This document shows positions 8,001 through 16,207 of a stretch of DNA of 64,000 nucleotides, in pieces. The DNA lies in NCBI RefSeq assembly GCF_024199845.1, contig NZ_JANADO010000001.1:2728001-2792000 (forward strand), in the 5' to 3' direction. A program made the translations under genes and the position numbers. Each line of letters starts with the position of its first letter. Positions within the stretch are counted from its first letter, which is position 1. The DNA comes from Bradyrhizobium sp. CCGB12 (GTDB taxonomy: Bacteria; Pseudomonadota; Alphaproteobacteria; Rhizobiales; Xanthobacteraceae). The notes under the pieces are model-generated. The model ran no database searches. It was not told the origin of the DNA and was given only the letters and a program-made list of their open reading frames with translations.

Positions 8001-10216
8001 ACGCCAAGGTCGTGGTCGCCGCGGTCGATGTCGGCATCCTCAACCTCACCAATTACAAGCCGCCGGCGCCGGACGACTACTATCTCGGCCAGCGCCGCCT
8101 GACCGCCGAGATCCGCGATCTCTACGGGCAGCTCATCGACGGCATGTCGGGCACGCGCGGCCAGATCAAGTCCGGCGGGGACGCCGGTGCGGGCGAGCTC
8201 CAGGGCTCGCCGCCCACCCAAAAGCCGCTGGCCCTGTATTCGGGTATCGTCACGGTCGCCGCTGACGGCATGGCCGAAGTGAGCTTCGACATTCCGGAGT
8301 TCGCCGGTACCGCGCGCGTGATGGCGGTGGCGTGGACCGCCACGAAGCTCGGCCGCGCCAACACGGATGTCGTGATCCGTGATCCCGTGGTGCTGACGAC
8401 GACGCTGCCGCGCTTCCTGCTCAACGGCGACCGCGGCACGGTCAATCTCGAGATCGACAATGTCGAAGGCCAGGCCGGCGACTACGTCATCAATGTAAGG
8501 ACGGGCGGCCCGGTGAAGATGACCGGCAATCCCGCGACCACCGTGAAGCTCGCCGCCAAGCAGCGCAACTCGTTCTCGCTCGCGATCGACGCGACGGCGG
8601 CGGGGCAGGCGACACTCGACGTCGACATCAAGGGGCCGAACGGCTTGACGCTGGCGCGCCACTACGCGCTCGACGTCAAGGCGGCGACGCAGGTGCTGGC
8701 GCGGCGCTCGATCAGGACGCTGGCCAAGGGCGAGAGCCTGACGCTGACCCCGGACATGTTCTCCGACCTCGTGCCTGGTACCGGCAGCGTCTCGGTCTCG
8801 GCGAGCCTGTCGACCGCACTCGATGCGGCGACGATCCTCAAGGCGCTCGACCGCTATCCCTATGGCTGCTCGGAGCAGATCACGAGCCGTGCCATGCCGC
8901 TGCTCTATGTCAACGACCTCGCAGCCGGCGCGCATCTCGCCATGGACACCGAGGTCGACCAGCGCATCCGCGACGCGATCGAGCGGCTCCTGGCGCGCCA
9001 GGGCTCCAACGGCTCGTTCGGCCTATGGTCGGCGGGCGGCGACGATGCCTGGCTGGACGCCTACGTCACGGACTTTCTGACCCGCGCGCGCGAGAAGGGT
9101 TTTGCCGTGCCGGACGTGCTGTTCAAGAACGCGCTCGACCGCATCCGCAACTCGGTCGTCAATGCCAACGAACCCGAGAAGGACGGTGGGCGCGATCTCG
9201 CCTACGGCCTCTACGTGCTCGCGCGCAACGGCGCTGCACCCATCGGCGATCTCCGCTATCTCGCCGACACCAAGCTTGCCAACCTCGCAACGCCGATCGC
9301 GAAGTCGCAGCTTGCGGCGGCGCTGGCGCTGGTCGGCGATCGCAACCGCGCCGAGCGGGTCTATGGTGCCGCGCTCGACAGCCTCGCGCCAAAACCCGTG
9401 CTGGAGTTCGGCCGCACCGATTACGGTTCGCAGCTTCGCGATGCCGCAGCACTGGTGTCGCTTGCCAGCGAAGGCAACGCGCCGAAGGCGACGCTGACGC
9501 AGGCAGTGTCGCGGGTCGAGACTGCGCGCGGGCTCACGCCCTACACCTCCACGCAGGAGAATGCGTGGCTGGTGCTGGCGGCGCGGGCGCTCGCCAAGGA
9601 GAATCTCTCCGTGGAAGTGGATGGCCAGCCGGTCAAGACCGCGCTGTACCGCAGCTACAAGGCCGCGACGCTGGAGGGCAAGCCGCTGAAGATCACCAAC
9701 ACCGGCGATGCGCCGGTGCAGGCGGTGGTCTCGGTGTCGGGCTCGCCGGTGACGCCGGAGCCGGCCGCGTCGAACGGCTTCAAGATCGAGCGCAACTACT
9801 TCACGCTCGACGGCAAGCCGGCCGACATCAGCAAGGTTAAGCAGAACCAGCGCTTTGCGGTGGTGCTGAAGATCACCGAGGCGAAGCCGGAGTACGGCCA
9901 CATCATGGTGTCCGACTATCTTCCTGCCGGTCTCGAGATCGACAACCCAAAACTGGTCTCGTCCGGCGATAGTGGTACGCTGGACTGGATCGAGGACGGC
10001 GAGGAGCCCGAGGATACCGAGTTCCGCGACGACCGCTTCACCGCGGCCGTCGACAGGGCCTCGGATTCCAAATCGGTGTTCACCGTCGCTTATGTCGTGC
10101 GCGCGGTCTCGCCCGGCAAATACGTGCTGCCGCAGGCCTATGTCGAGGACATGTACAATCCCTCGCGCTACGGCCGCACCGGGACGGGCACTGTCGAGGT
10201 GCGGGCGGCGAAGTGA
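5012..10216 (+). CDS. Bacterial alpha-2-macroglobulin (periplasmic protease trap)
   Basis: This 1734-aa protein of the bacterial alpha-2-macroglobulin family traps attacking proteases through a reactive thioester and conformational closure. From the ATG at 5012 it has a Sec signal peptide (residues 1-24, ALAAD) but no lipobox Cys, so it should be soluble periplasmic rather than a lipoprotein. A series of macroglobulin beta-domains fills most of the N-terminal two thirds. The thioester motif is PYGCSEQ with Cys1286 and Gln1289, followed by an alpha-helical thioester domain and a C-terminal receptor-like beta domain. Its length is in the usual 1,500-1,800 range. pbpC starts immediately after the stop, matching the known A2M/PBP1C pairing: when PBP1C repairs the wall after a breach, A2M is thought to intercept proteases. 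The ORF could extend to 4835, but the signal peptide fixes the start. Confidence 0.93.
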   Translation: MIGLVRAVTICAALALGVSSALAADKAFKRDDLADSAIKLEAQIKGEAGPVAKTSATLRTDADAAFRRNDYRTGLSVLGQIAATTPEDAGNWLRLAKVIFQISPKSSSEQTFLLERASTAAYIAYQRAGNPGEEADALAVLGKSLAERKLWRPALDAMRLSLDMREVADVRGQYEKMRDEHGFRLLDYTVDSDSASPRACFQFSEELAKRTDFAPFLALAGQDKPALSAEGKQLCVDGLKHGERYNVNLRAGLPSTVKEGLPKSAEFNIYVRDRKPFVRFTSRAYVLPRTGQRGIPVVSVNTPAVSINVFRIGDRNLINTVVDSDFQKTLSKYQLSDLGDERGVKVWSGELATAMTLNQDVTTAFPVDQALGELQPGVYVMTAAAKGPGSDDDYQLATQWFIVSDLGVAAYSGNDGIHVFVNSLASTDPVGKAEVRLVARNNEILASRKTDESGHVLFEAGLARGEGGLSPAMLTVTGEKADYAFLSLKSSAFDLSDRGVSGRAVPVGADAFVYAERGVYRSSETVFLTALLRDGQGNAVTGGPLTLVIERPDGVEFRRAMMSDQGAGGRTLAVPLNSAVPTGTWRVRAFTDPKGSSVGETTFMVEDYVPDRIEFDLSAKDKLIRANAPVELKADGHFLYGAPASGLQLEGDMLVAPASERPGFAGYQFGVDDEETTSNERTPLENLPEADANGAATFPVTLDKQPASTRPQEAQIFVRMVETGGRAVERKLVLPIAPTTAMIGIRPLFGDKNVAEGDKAEFDVLFVSPEGKQLARDGLRYELLKMESRYQWYRQNNYWEYEPVKSTSRVADGDVAVTADKPSRISLSPQPGRYRLDVKSNDADGPVTSVQFDVGWYSDGSADTPDLLETSIDKPQYASGDTMTVSVNVRSAGKLTINVLGDRLLTTQTIDVKEGTAQVKLPIGKDWGTGAYVVATLRRPLDAAAQRMPGRAIGLKWFGIDKQTRTLQVKLTPPALIRPNSALKIPVKLDGLNPGEDAKVVVAAVDVGILNLTNYKPPAPDDYYLGQRRLTAEIRDLYGQLIDGMSGTRGQIKSGGDAGAGELQGSPPTQKPLALYSGIVTVAADGMAEVSFDIPEFAGTARVMAVAWTATKLGRANTDVVIRDPVVLTTTLPRFLLNGDRGTVNLEIDNVEGQAGDYVINVRTGGPVKMTGNPATTVKLAAKQRNSFSLAIDATAAGQATLDVDIKGPNGLTLARHYALDVKAATQVLARRSIRTLAKGESLTLTPDMFSDLVPGTGSVSVSASLSTALDAATILKALDRYPYGCSEQITSRAMPLLYVNDLAAGAHLAMDTEVDQRIRDAIERLLARQGSNGSFGLWSAGGDDAWLDAYVTDFLTRAREKGFAVPDVLFKNALDRIRNSVVNANEPEKDGGRDLAYGLYVLARNGAAPIGDLRYLADTKLANLATPIAKSQLAAALALVGDRNRAERVYGAALDSLAPKPVLEFGRTDYGSQLRDAAALVSLASEGNAPKATLTQAVSRVETARGLTPYTSTQENAWLVLAARALAKENLSVEVDGQPVKTALYRSYKAATLEGKPLKITNTGDAPVQAVVSVSGSPVTPEPAASNGFKIERNYFTLDGKPADISKVKQNQRFAVVLKITEAKPEYGHIMVSDYLPAGLEIDNPKLVSSGDSGTLDWIEDGEEPEDTEFRDDRFTAAVDRASDSKSVFTVAYVVRAVSPGKYVLPQAYVEDMYNPSRYGRTGTGTVEVRAAK

Positions 10217-12424
10217 GTGTTTGGAATGACTGACGCTCCGAATGGCCCACAATCACCGTCGTCATGCCCGGGCTTGTCCCGGGTATCCACGGACTGTGGC
10301 GCCGTAGGCAAGAACGTGGATGGCCGGGACGAGCCCGGCCATGACGGCGCACGGGGCTGGGGCTTTCGTATCCTTTCAGCGTCCGCTCTCACATTCATCT
10401 TCGCCATCATCGGCTTCGTCGGATGGGTCTACTCCCTCGGCCCGCTGCCGCTCGACGAGGCGCGGCAGGTCTCCACCACAATCGTCGATCGCAACGGTAA
10501 GCTGCTGCGCGCCTATGCCATGGCCGACGGTCGCTGGCGGCTGCCGGTCGATGCCAGGACGAATGTGGATCCGACCTATCTGAAGCTGCTGCTGGCCTAT
10601 GAGGACCAGCGCTTCTACGCCCATGACGGCATCGACCCGCTGGCGCTGGGACGCGCCGCGTTGCAGCTCACAACGCGCGGCCACATCGTGTCGGGCGGCT
10701 CGACCATCACCATGCAGCTTGCGCGATTGATGGAGCCGCGGCGGCAGCGCTCGCTCTATGCCAAGCTGCGGCAGATGGTGCGGGCCATCGAGATCGAGCG
10801 AACCCTGAGCAAGGAGCAGATCCTCGACCTCTATCTCGCGCTCGCGCCTTACGGCGGCAATCTCGAAGGCATCCGTGCCGCCTCCATCGCCTATCTCGGC
10901 AAGGAGCCGAAGCGGCTGTCGCTGGCCGAGGCCGCGCTGCTGGTGGCTCTGCCGCAATCGCCAGAGACGCGCCGGCTCGATCGCCATCCCGAAGCAGCAC
11001 GCATCGCCCGCGACCGCGTGCTCGACCGCATGGTCTCCGAGCATCAGGTCAGCCTTGAGGATGCAAAGCAGGCCAAGGCCGTTCCCATTCCAAAGCTGCG
11101 CAAGCCGATGCCGATCCTGGCGCCGCATGCCTCCGACACCGCGCTTTCGACCGTAAAGGACACGCCGGTCATCAAGCTGACGCTGGATGCGAACCTGCAG
11201 AAGGTGCTGGAGCCGCTGGCCCGTGATCGCGCCATTGCGCTCGGGCCGAACATCTCGGTCGGCATCATCGTGGTCGACAATGAGAGCGGCGACGTGCTCG
11301 CCCGCGTCGGCTCGGCCGATTATTTCGACGAGAGCCGGGCAGGGCAGGTCGACATGACCCGCGCCGTGCGCTCGCCGGGCTCGACGCTGAAGCCCTTCAT
11401 CTACGGGCTCGCCTTCGAGGACGGCTTCGTGCATCCCGAGAGCCTGATCGACGACCGGCCGGTCCGGTTCGGCTCCTACGCGCCGGAAAATTTCGACATG
11501 ACGTTCCAGGGCACGGTGCCGGTGAGGAAGGCGCTGCAATTGTCGCTGAACGTGCCGGCGATCGTGCTGCTCGATCGGGTCGGCTCCAGTCGGCTGGCCT
11601 CGCGGCTGCGGCAGGCTGGCGGCAATCTCGTGCTGCCCAAGGACGAGGCGCCGGGGCTCGCCATGGGTCTCGGCGGCGTCGGCGTGACGCTCCAGGACCT
11701 CACCCAGCTCTATACGGGTTTCGCCCGGCTCGGCACCACCAAGCCGCTTCGCGAGGTCATGGCTGACAGGGATGACCGCGAGCCGATGCGCCTGCTGGAT
11801 CAGGTCGCCGCCTGGCAGGTCGGCAACGTGCTCCTGGGCACGCCGCCCCCGGAGAACGCCGCCCATAACCGCATCGCCTTCAAGACCGGCACTTCCTACG
11901 GCTACCGCGACGCATGGTCGGTCGGCTTCGACGGCCGCATGACCATCGGCGTCTGGGTCGGCCGACCCGACGGTGCCCCGGTTCCCGGCCTGATCGGGCG
12001 CGTTGCTGCCGCGCCGATCCTGTTCGATGCCTTCGCCCGGACCGGCAAGACGCTGGCTCCGTTGCCGAAGCCGCCCAAGGGAACCCTGGTGGCGAGCAAC
12101 ACCAAGCTGCCGTTGCCGCTGAGGCGGTTCCGTCCCGTCGGGGAATTGGTGCGCACCGGGGGCGAGCAGGCGCTGCACATCCAGTTTCCGCTCAACGGTT
12201 CGCGGATCGACGTCGATCGATCGGGTGGCCGGGAGAGCGCCGCCATGCCGGTCAAGGTCGCCGGCGGCGTGCTGCCCATGACCGTCATGGTTAACGGCAC
12301 CGCGCTCGCCGAGATCGACGGACGCCGCCAGCGGCTGATCGATCCGCCCGGTCCGGGCTTTGCTCGGCTTACCGTGATCGATGCCACGGGCGCCGCGGAC
12401 ACAGTTGTCATTCGAATTCAATGA
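10217..12424 (+). CDS. pbpC: Penicillin-binding protein 1C
   Basis: This 735-aa bifunctional murein synthase of the PBP1C family polymerises glycan (GT51) and has a transpeptidase domain. Order of parts: TM anchor (about 53-73, ending LGPLPLDEA), GT51 domain with EDQRFYAHDG and GGSTITMQLARL, transpeptidase with SPGSTLKPF (SxxK), SLN and KTGTSYGYRDAW (KTG), then the C-terminal PBP1C beta domain (about 620-735). GTG 10217 directly abuts the A2M stop; ATG 10226 is also possible. The first ~45 residues are encoded by an inverted repeat (10261-10345). No in-frame ATG, GTG or TTG exists between that repeat and the membrane helix, so translation must start in or before the repeat. Confidence 0.93.
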   Translation: MFGMTDAPNGPQSPSSCPGLSRVSTDCGAVGKNVDGRDEPGHDGARGWGFRILSASALTFIFAIIGFVGWVYSLGPLPLDEARQVSTTIVDRNGKLLRAYAMADGRWRLPVDARTNVDPTYLKLLLAYEDQRFYAHDGIDPLALGRAALQLTTRGHIVSGGSTITMQLARLMEPRRQRSLYAKLRQMVRAIEIERTLSKEQILDLYLALAPYGGNLEGIRAASIAYLGKEPKRLSLAEAALLVALPQSPETRRLDRHPEAARIARDRVLDRMVSEHQVSLEDAKQAKAVPIPKLRKPMPILAPHASDTALSTVKDTPVIKLTLDANLQKVLEPLARDRAIALGPNISVGIIVVDNESGDVLARVGSADYFDESRAGQVDMTRAVRSPGSTLKPFIYGLAFEDGFVHPESLIDDRPVRFGSYAPENFDMTFQGTVPVRKALQLSLNVPAIVLLDRVGSSRLASRLRQAGGNLVLPKDEAPGLAMGLGGVGVTLQDLTQLYTGFARLGTTKPLREVMADRDDREPMRLLDQVAAWQVGNVLLGTPPPENAAHNRIAFKTGTSYGYRDAWSVGFDGRMTIGVWVGRPDGAPVPGLIGRVAAAPILFDAFARTGKTLAPLPKPPKGTLVASNTKLPLPLRRFRPVGELVRTGGEQALHIQFPLNGSRIDVDRSGGRESAAMPVKVAGGVLPMTVMVNGTALAEIDGRRQRLIDPPGPGFARLTVIDATGAADTVVIRIQ
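10261..10345. repeat. Palindromic intergenic-type repeat inside the pbpC 5' end
   Basis: The left arm 10261-10291 (starts GTCATGCCCGGGCTTGTCCC) and right arm 10315-10345 (starts CGTGGATGGCCGGGACGAGC) are inverted copies matching at 27 of 31 positions around a 23-nt centre. The sequence has the form of a scattered Bradyrhizobium repeat, yet here it is read in frame as the PBP1C N-terminus. Confidence 0.8.
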
Positions 12425-12474
12425 GCGCGGCTTAAGCGGTTGTGGCGATGGCGGTTTCAGCGTAAGCGGAACCA

Positions 12475-14217
12475 ATGGCCGAGACCTATCCAACTCCCCG
12501 TTTTGGAGCGCCCCGCGAGCCGAAATCGCCCGTAAATCCGGGCAGCGGGCTCGTGCGCATGCTCGATTTCGTCACGACCAGCAACGCCCGTGCGGTCGGC
12601 TTCCTGCTGGTGTGCGCGCTGCTCCTGTTCCTGCCAGGCTTCTTCACCATCCCGCCGATCGACCGCGACGAGGCGCGCTTTGCCCAGGCCACCAAGCAGA
12701 TGGTCGAGAGCGGCGACTATGTCGACATCCGCTTCCAGGAAGACGTCCGTTACAAGAAGCCGGTCGGCATCTACTGGCTGCAATCGGCCGCTGTTGAAAC
12801 CGCTGCGGCACTCAAGCTGCCGAAGGCCGAATTGCGCATCTGGGTCTACCGGCTGCCGTCGCTGTTGGGCGCGATCGGCGCCGTGCTCATGACCTATTGG
12901 GCAGCGCTCGGCTTTGTCACGCGGCGCGCCGCGGTGCTGGCGGCGCTGATGATGTGCGCTTCGGTGCTGCTCGGTGTCGAGGCGCGGCTCGCCAAAACCG
13001 ACGCAATGCTGCTGTTCTGCGTGGTCGCCGCGATGGGGGCGATGGCGCGGGCCTATCTGTCCTGGCAGCGCGCCGAGGACGAGACCCATCCGCCCTGGAG
13101 CTGGCCGGCGATCTTCTGGAGCGCGTTGGCCGTCGGAATCCTGATCAAGGGTCCGCTGATCCTGATGTTCGTGGGCCTGACCATCGTGGCGCTGGCGATT
13201 CAGGACCGCGACGCCTCCTGGCTGTGGAAGCTGCGCCCGGTCTGGGGCCTGATGTGGACGCTGGTGCTGGTGCTGCCCTGGTTCGTCGCGATCTTCTGGC
13301 GCGCCGGCGATGCCTTCTTCGCCGATTCCGTCGGCGGCGATATGCTGAGCAAGCTCGGCGCCCAGGAATCCCATGGCGCGCCGCCCGGACTGTATCTGGC
13401 GCTGTTCTGGATCACGTTCTGGCCCGGTGCGCCGCTCGCGGCGATGGCGGCGCCTGCAGTGTGGCGGGCGCGGCGCGAGCCCGGCGCGCAGTTCCTGTTG
13501 GCCTGGCTGATCCCGTCCTGGATCGTGTTCGAGGCCGTGCTGACCAAGCTGCCGCATTACGTGCTGCCGCTGTACCCCGCGATCGCGATCCTGACCGCGG
13601 GCGCGCTGGAACGGCGTGTGCTGTCGCGGTCCTGGCTGATGCGCGGTGCGGCCTGGTGGTTCGCGATCCCCGCAGCCGCCTCGATCATCGCTGTGGTCGG
13701 CGCAGTGATGCTGACGCGCCAGCCGGCCTTCGTGGCCTGGCCGTTCATCGCGGCGTCGCTGATCTTCGGCCTGTTCGCCTGGTGGCTCTACGACAACAAT
13801 CGCGCCGAGCGTTCGCTGCTCAATGCGCTCGTGGCCGCGCTGATGCTGGCGGTGACCGTCTACGGCATCGTGCTGCCGTCCTTGACCCCGCTGTTTCCGA
13901 GCATCGAGATCGCGCGCGCGCTTCGCAACGTTACCTGCGTCGGGCCGAAGGCGGCTGCTGCCGGCTATCACGAGCCCAGCCTCGTCTTCCTGACGGGCAC
14001 CAAGACGCTGCTCACCGACGGTTCCGGCGCGGCCGACTTCCTGCGGCAGGGCACCTGTCGCTTCGCACTGATCGAGCAACGCTCGGAGCGCAGCTTCGTG
14101 CAGCGCGCCGAGGCGATCGGACTGCGTTACAAGGTCGGCACGCGCATCGACGGCTATAATTTCTCGCAAGGGCGTGCGATATCGATCTCCATCTTCCGCT
14201 CGGAAGGTACCGAATAG
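12475..14217 (+). CDS. GT39/ArnT-like membrane glycosyltransferase
   Basis: This 580-aa polytopic inner-membrane enzyme moves a sugar from a polyprenyl-phosphate carrier to an envelope acceptor. The first periplasmic loop has the family's acidic motif, [13 protein letters not shown], and [10 protein letters not shown] follows, as in ArnT-type (GT39/PMT_2) transferases. About 10-12 hydrophobic helices lie between residues 40 and 460, then a soluble periplasmic C-terminal domain. It starts 50 nt after pbpC and its stop abuts the next ATG. The neighbouring GT2, PAP2 and LAB_N genes suggest a lipid A or other surface-glycan modification route. The acceptor and sugar are inferred, not shown. Confidence 0.85.
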   Translation: MAETYPTPRFGAPREPKSPVNPGSGLVRMLDFVTTSNARAVGFLLVCALLLFLPGFFTIPPIDRDEARFAQATKQMVESGDYVDIRFQEDVRYKKPVGIYWLQSAAVETAAALKLPKAELRIWVYRLPSLLGAIGAVLMTYWAALGFVTRRAAVLAALMMCASVLLGVEARLAKTDAMLLFCVVAAMGAMARAYLSWQRAEDETHPPWSWPAIFWSALAVGILIKGPLILMFVGLTIVALAIQDRDASWLWKLRPVWGLMWTLVLVLPWFVAIFWRAGDAFFADSVGGDMLSKLGAQESHGAPPGLYLALFWITFWPGAPLAAMAAPAVWRARREPGAQFLLAWLIPSWIVFEAVLTKLPHYVLPLYPAIAILTAGALERRVLSRSWLMRGAAWWFAIPAAASIIAVVGAVMLTRQPAFVAWPFIAASLIFGLFAWWLYDNNRAERSLLNALVAALMLAVTVYGIVLPSLTPLFPSIEIARALRNVTCVGPKAAAAGYHEPSLVFLTGTKTLLTDGSGAADFLRQGTCRFALIEQRSERSFVQRAEAIGLRYKVGTRIDGYNFSQGRAISISIFRSEGTE

Positions 14218-15063
14218 ATGCCGGCCGCGAACGATATCGCGCCTCGCACGGGCTATCCCGCGCAATTGCTCGCGGTATCCTGGCATGCGCTGGCGCAGCT
14301 TGTCCGCACGCCCTCGCATTCGCGCCGCGCCGAGGCCGCCCGAAAGCTGGCGCGGCATTCGCTGTGGCTTAGCGTGGCAGGCGCAGCCCTGGTCATCGCG
14401 CTGATGCTCGCGTTCGACCAGACCGAGATCCTGTTGATGCCGGCACGCGGCACACCAAGCCTGTGGCCGATCCGCATCCTCACCGATTTCGGCAAGGACG
14501 AGTATGTGCTCTCGGTGCTGGGGGTTGTGCTGGTGGCCCTGGCGCTCGTTGCGGCCGGACTTCACGGCACCCGCCGTGCGCTGCTGCTCGGTCTCGGCAC
14601 GCGCCTGCAATTCCTGTTTCTGTCTGTTGCCGCGTCGGTGTTCGTCGCCGAGATCCTGAAATATCTCATCGGCCGCGGACGTCCGTTCGTCGGCGGCAAG
14701 GCCGATCCCTTCAACTTCATTCCGTTCGAGGGAACGGGGGCCCATGCCAGCTTGCCGTCAGGCCATGCGGTGACGGCGTTCGCATTGGCGTTCGCGGTCT
14801 CGGCGCTGTGGCCGCGCCTGCGCGTCTTCATGTTCACTTACGCAATCGTGATCCTGCTGACACGATTGGTGCTGCTCGCGCATCACCCGAGCGACGTCGT
14901 GGCCGGCGCCCTGGTCGGCATGGTCGGCGCCATGGCGGTGCGCTACTGGTTCGCGGCGCGCCGGCTCGGCTTTGCTATCCGTGCCGACGGCACCATTGTG
15001 CCTCTTCCGGGGGCGATTTCAGGCCGCTTCAAAAGGGTTGCCCACGGGGCATCCGCCCCATAA
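14218..15063 (+). CDS. PAP2-family membrane phosphatase
   Basis: A 281-aa PAP2 (type 2 phosphatidic acid phosphatase) membrane enzyme with the three catalytic motifs: KYLIGRGRP (about 143-151), PSGH (about 180-183) and TRLVLLAHHPSD, where a Thr replaces the usual Ser before Arg. Six hydrophobic segments are visible. Its ATG immediately follows the stop of the GT39 gene, so the two are translationally coupled. PAP2 enzymes remove phosphate from lipid A (LpxE/LpxF type), undecaprenyl-PP or phosphatidyl lipids. Next to a sugar transferase, removal of a lipid A phosphate before sugar addition is an attractive hypothesis. Confidence 0.88.
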   Translation: MPAANDIAPRTGYPAQLLAVSWHALAQLVRTPSHSRRAEAARKLARHSLWLSVAGAALVIALMLAFDQTEILLMPARGTPSLWPIRILTDFGKDEYVLSVLGVVLVALALVAAGLHGTRRALLLGLGTRLQFLFLSVAASVFVAEILKYLIGRGRPFVGGKADPFNFIPFEGTGAHASLPSGHAVTAFALAFAVSALWPRLRVFMFTYAIVILLTRLVLLAHHPSDVVAGALVGMVGAMAVRYWFAARRLGFAIRADGTIVPLPGAISGRFKRVAHGASAP

Positions 15064-15126
15064 AAGCGGCTGCCTGCCGGGCCGCCGGTTCCCCGAGGCA
15101 GGCCAATTCCAACCACGAGCCTTGAT

Positions 15127-15864
15127 TTGTCGACGTTCCAGCCTTCGGTTTCCATCGTCGTTCCCGTGCGCAACGAAGCCGACAACGTCGCGCCGCTGAT
15201 CGAGGAGATCACGGCAGCGCTCGATGGTCGCTGGGCCTATGAAATCATCTACGTCAACGACGGCTCGACCGATGCGACCGGTGAGCGGCTTGCCGCCATC
15301 ATGACACAGCGGTCCAATCTGCGTCAGCTGCGCCATGCGAGATCGGGCGGCCAATCGGCGGCCGTGCGCAGCGGTGTGCGTGCGGCGCGCGGGGTGATCG
15401 TGGCGACGCTCGACGGCGATGGCCAGAACAATCCGGCCTTCCTGCCGGACCTCATCGCGGCGGTCGAGAAGGGAGCGGGGCGGGTCGGGCTCGCCGCCGG
15501 CCAGCGGATCGGGCGCAAGGACACCGGCTTCAAGAAGCTTCAGTCACGCATTGCGAACGGGGTTCGCAACGCGATCCTGAAGGACGGCACGCGCGACACC
15601 GGCTGCGGCCTGAAGGCGTTCCGGCGCGACGTTTTCCTGATGCTGCCCTATTTCGACGGGCTGCATCGCTTCCTGCCGGCGCTGGTCCGCCGCGAAGGCT
15701 ACGACATCGCCTATGTCGATGTGATCGACCGGCCACGCCACTCCGGCGTATCGAATTATGGCTTCTTCGACCGGCTGTGGATCGGCATCATGGATCTCGC
15801 CGGCGTGTGGTGGCTGATCCGCCGAAAGAAGCCGACTCCAGATGTGACCGAGGTGAACGCATGA
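15127..15864 (+). CDS. GT2 polyprenyl-phosphate glycosyltransferase
   Basis: A 245-aa GT2 (DPM1/ArnC-like) enzyme that would charge polyprenyl phosphate with a sugar on the cytoplasmic face. SIVVPVRNEADN (about 8-19), IYVNDGSTD and the DXD-like LDGDGQNN are the nucleotide-sugar binding motifs. TGCGLKAFRRDVF and a C-terminal amphipathic/hydrophobic stretch (LWIGIMDLAGVWWL) fit the family. The start is TTG 15127 with a poor Shine-Dalgarno; no in-frame ATG exists near it. The stop overlaps the next gene as ATGA. It most likely supplies the lipid-linked donor for the GT39 enzyme. Rhizobial RgtE-type GalA donors or a mannosyl donor are both possible. Confidence 0.88.
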   Translation: MSTFQPSVSIVVPVRNEADNVAPLIEEITAALDGRWAYEIIYVNDGSTDATGERLAAIMTQRSNLRQLRHARSGGQSAAVRSGVRAARGVIVATLDGDGQNNPAFLPDLIAAVEKGAGRVGLAAGQRIGRKDTGFKKLQSRIANGVRNAILKDGTRDTGCGLKAFRRDVFLMLPYFDGLHRFLPALVRREGYDIAYVDVIDRPRHSGVSNYGFFDRLWIGIMDLAGVWWLIRRKKPTPDVTEVNA

Positions 15865-16199
15865 TCATCCAATACGGTCAGGCGCTGAGCAACTATCTCT
15901 ACGACGTCTTCGTCGCCAAGTTCGACTTCTGGCTCGCATTCGGCCTCGTCGCGCAATTGTTCTTCACCGCGCGATTTCTGGTGCAGTGGATCGCAAGCGA
16001 GCGCGCCGGCAACAGCGTGGTGCCGATGGCGTTCTGGTTCTGCTCGATGGGCGGCGGACTGATGACGCTGGTCTATGGCGTCGTGAAGCGCGAGCCGGTC
16101 ATCATCCTCGGACAGTCGCTCGCGACCATCATCTACATCCGCAACATCATGCTGATCATCAAGAATCGCGGCAGCGGGTCGAAGACGCTGGACCGCTGA
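15861..16199 (+). CDS. LAB_N (lipid A biosynthesis N-terminal) domain membrane protein
   Basis: A 112-aa protein with three transmembrane helices of the LAB_N family, a domain also found fused to lipid-A-disaccharide synthase. QWIASERAGNSVVPMAFW is the family signature. The ATG overlaps the previous stop by 4 nt, so it is coupled to the GT2 gene. Small proteins of this family next to a GT2 transferase are thought to help the polyprenyl-linked sugar cross or function in the membrane. It ends the cluster and converges on the cotransporter gene 8 nt away. Confidence 0.85.
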   Translation: MIIQYGQALSNYLYDVFVAKFDFWLAFGLVAQLFFTARFLVQWIASERAGNSVVPMAFWFCSMGGGLMTLVYGVVKREPVIILGQSLATIIYIRNIMLIIKNRGSGSKTLDR

Positions 16200-16207
16200 C
16201 CGGGCTT

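Noticed and set aside
4967..8935. 1322-codon reverse-strand open frame
   Set aside because: Mirror of the GC-rich alpha-2-macroglobulin gene; Arg/Gly/His-rich translation without domains.
12457..14745. 762-codon reverse-strand open frame
   Set aside because: Antisense shadow of the GT39 gene with His/Gln/Arg-rich sequence.
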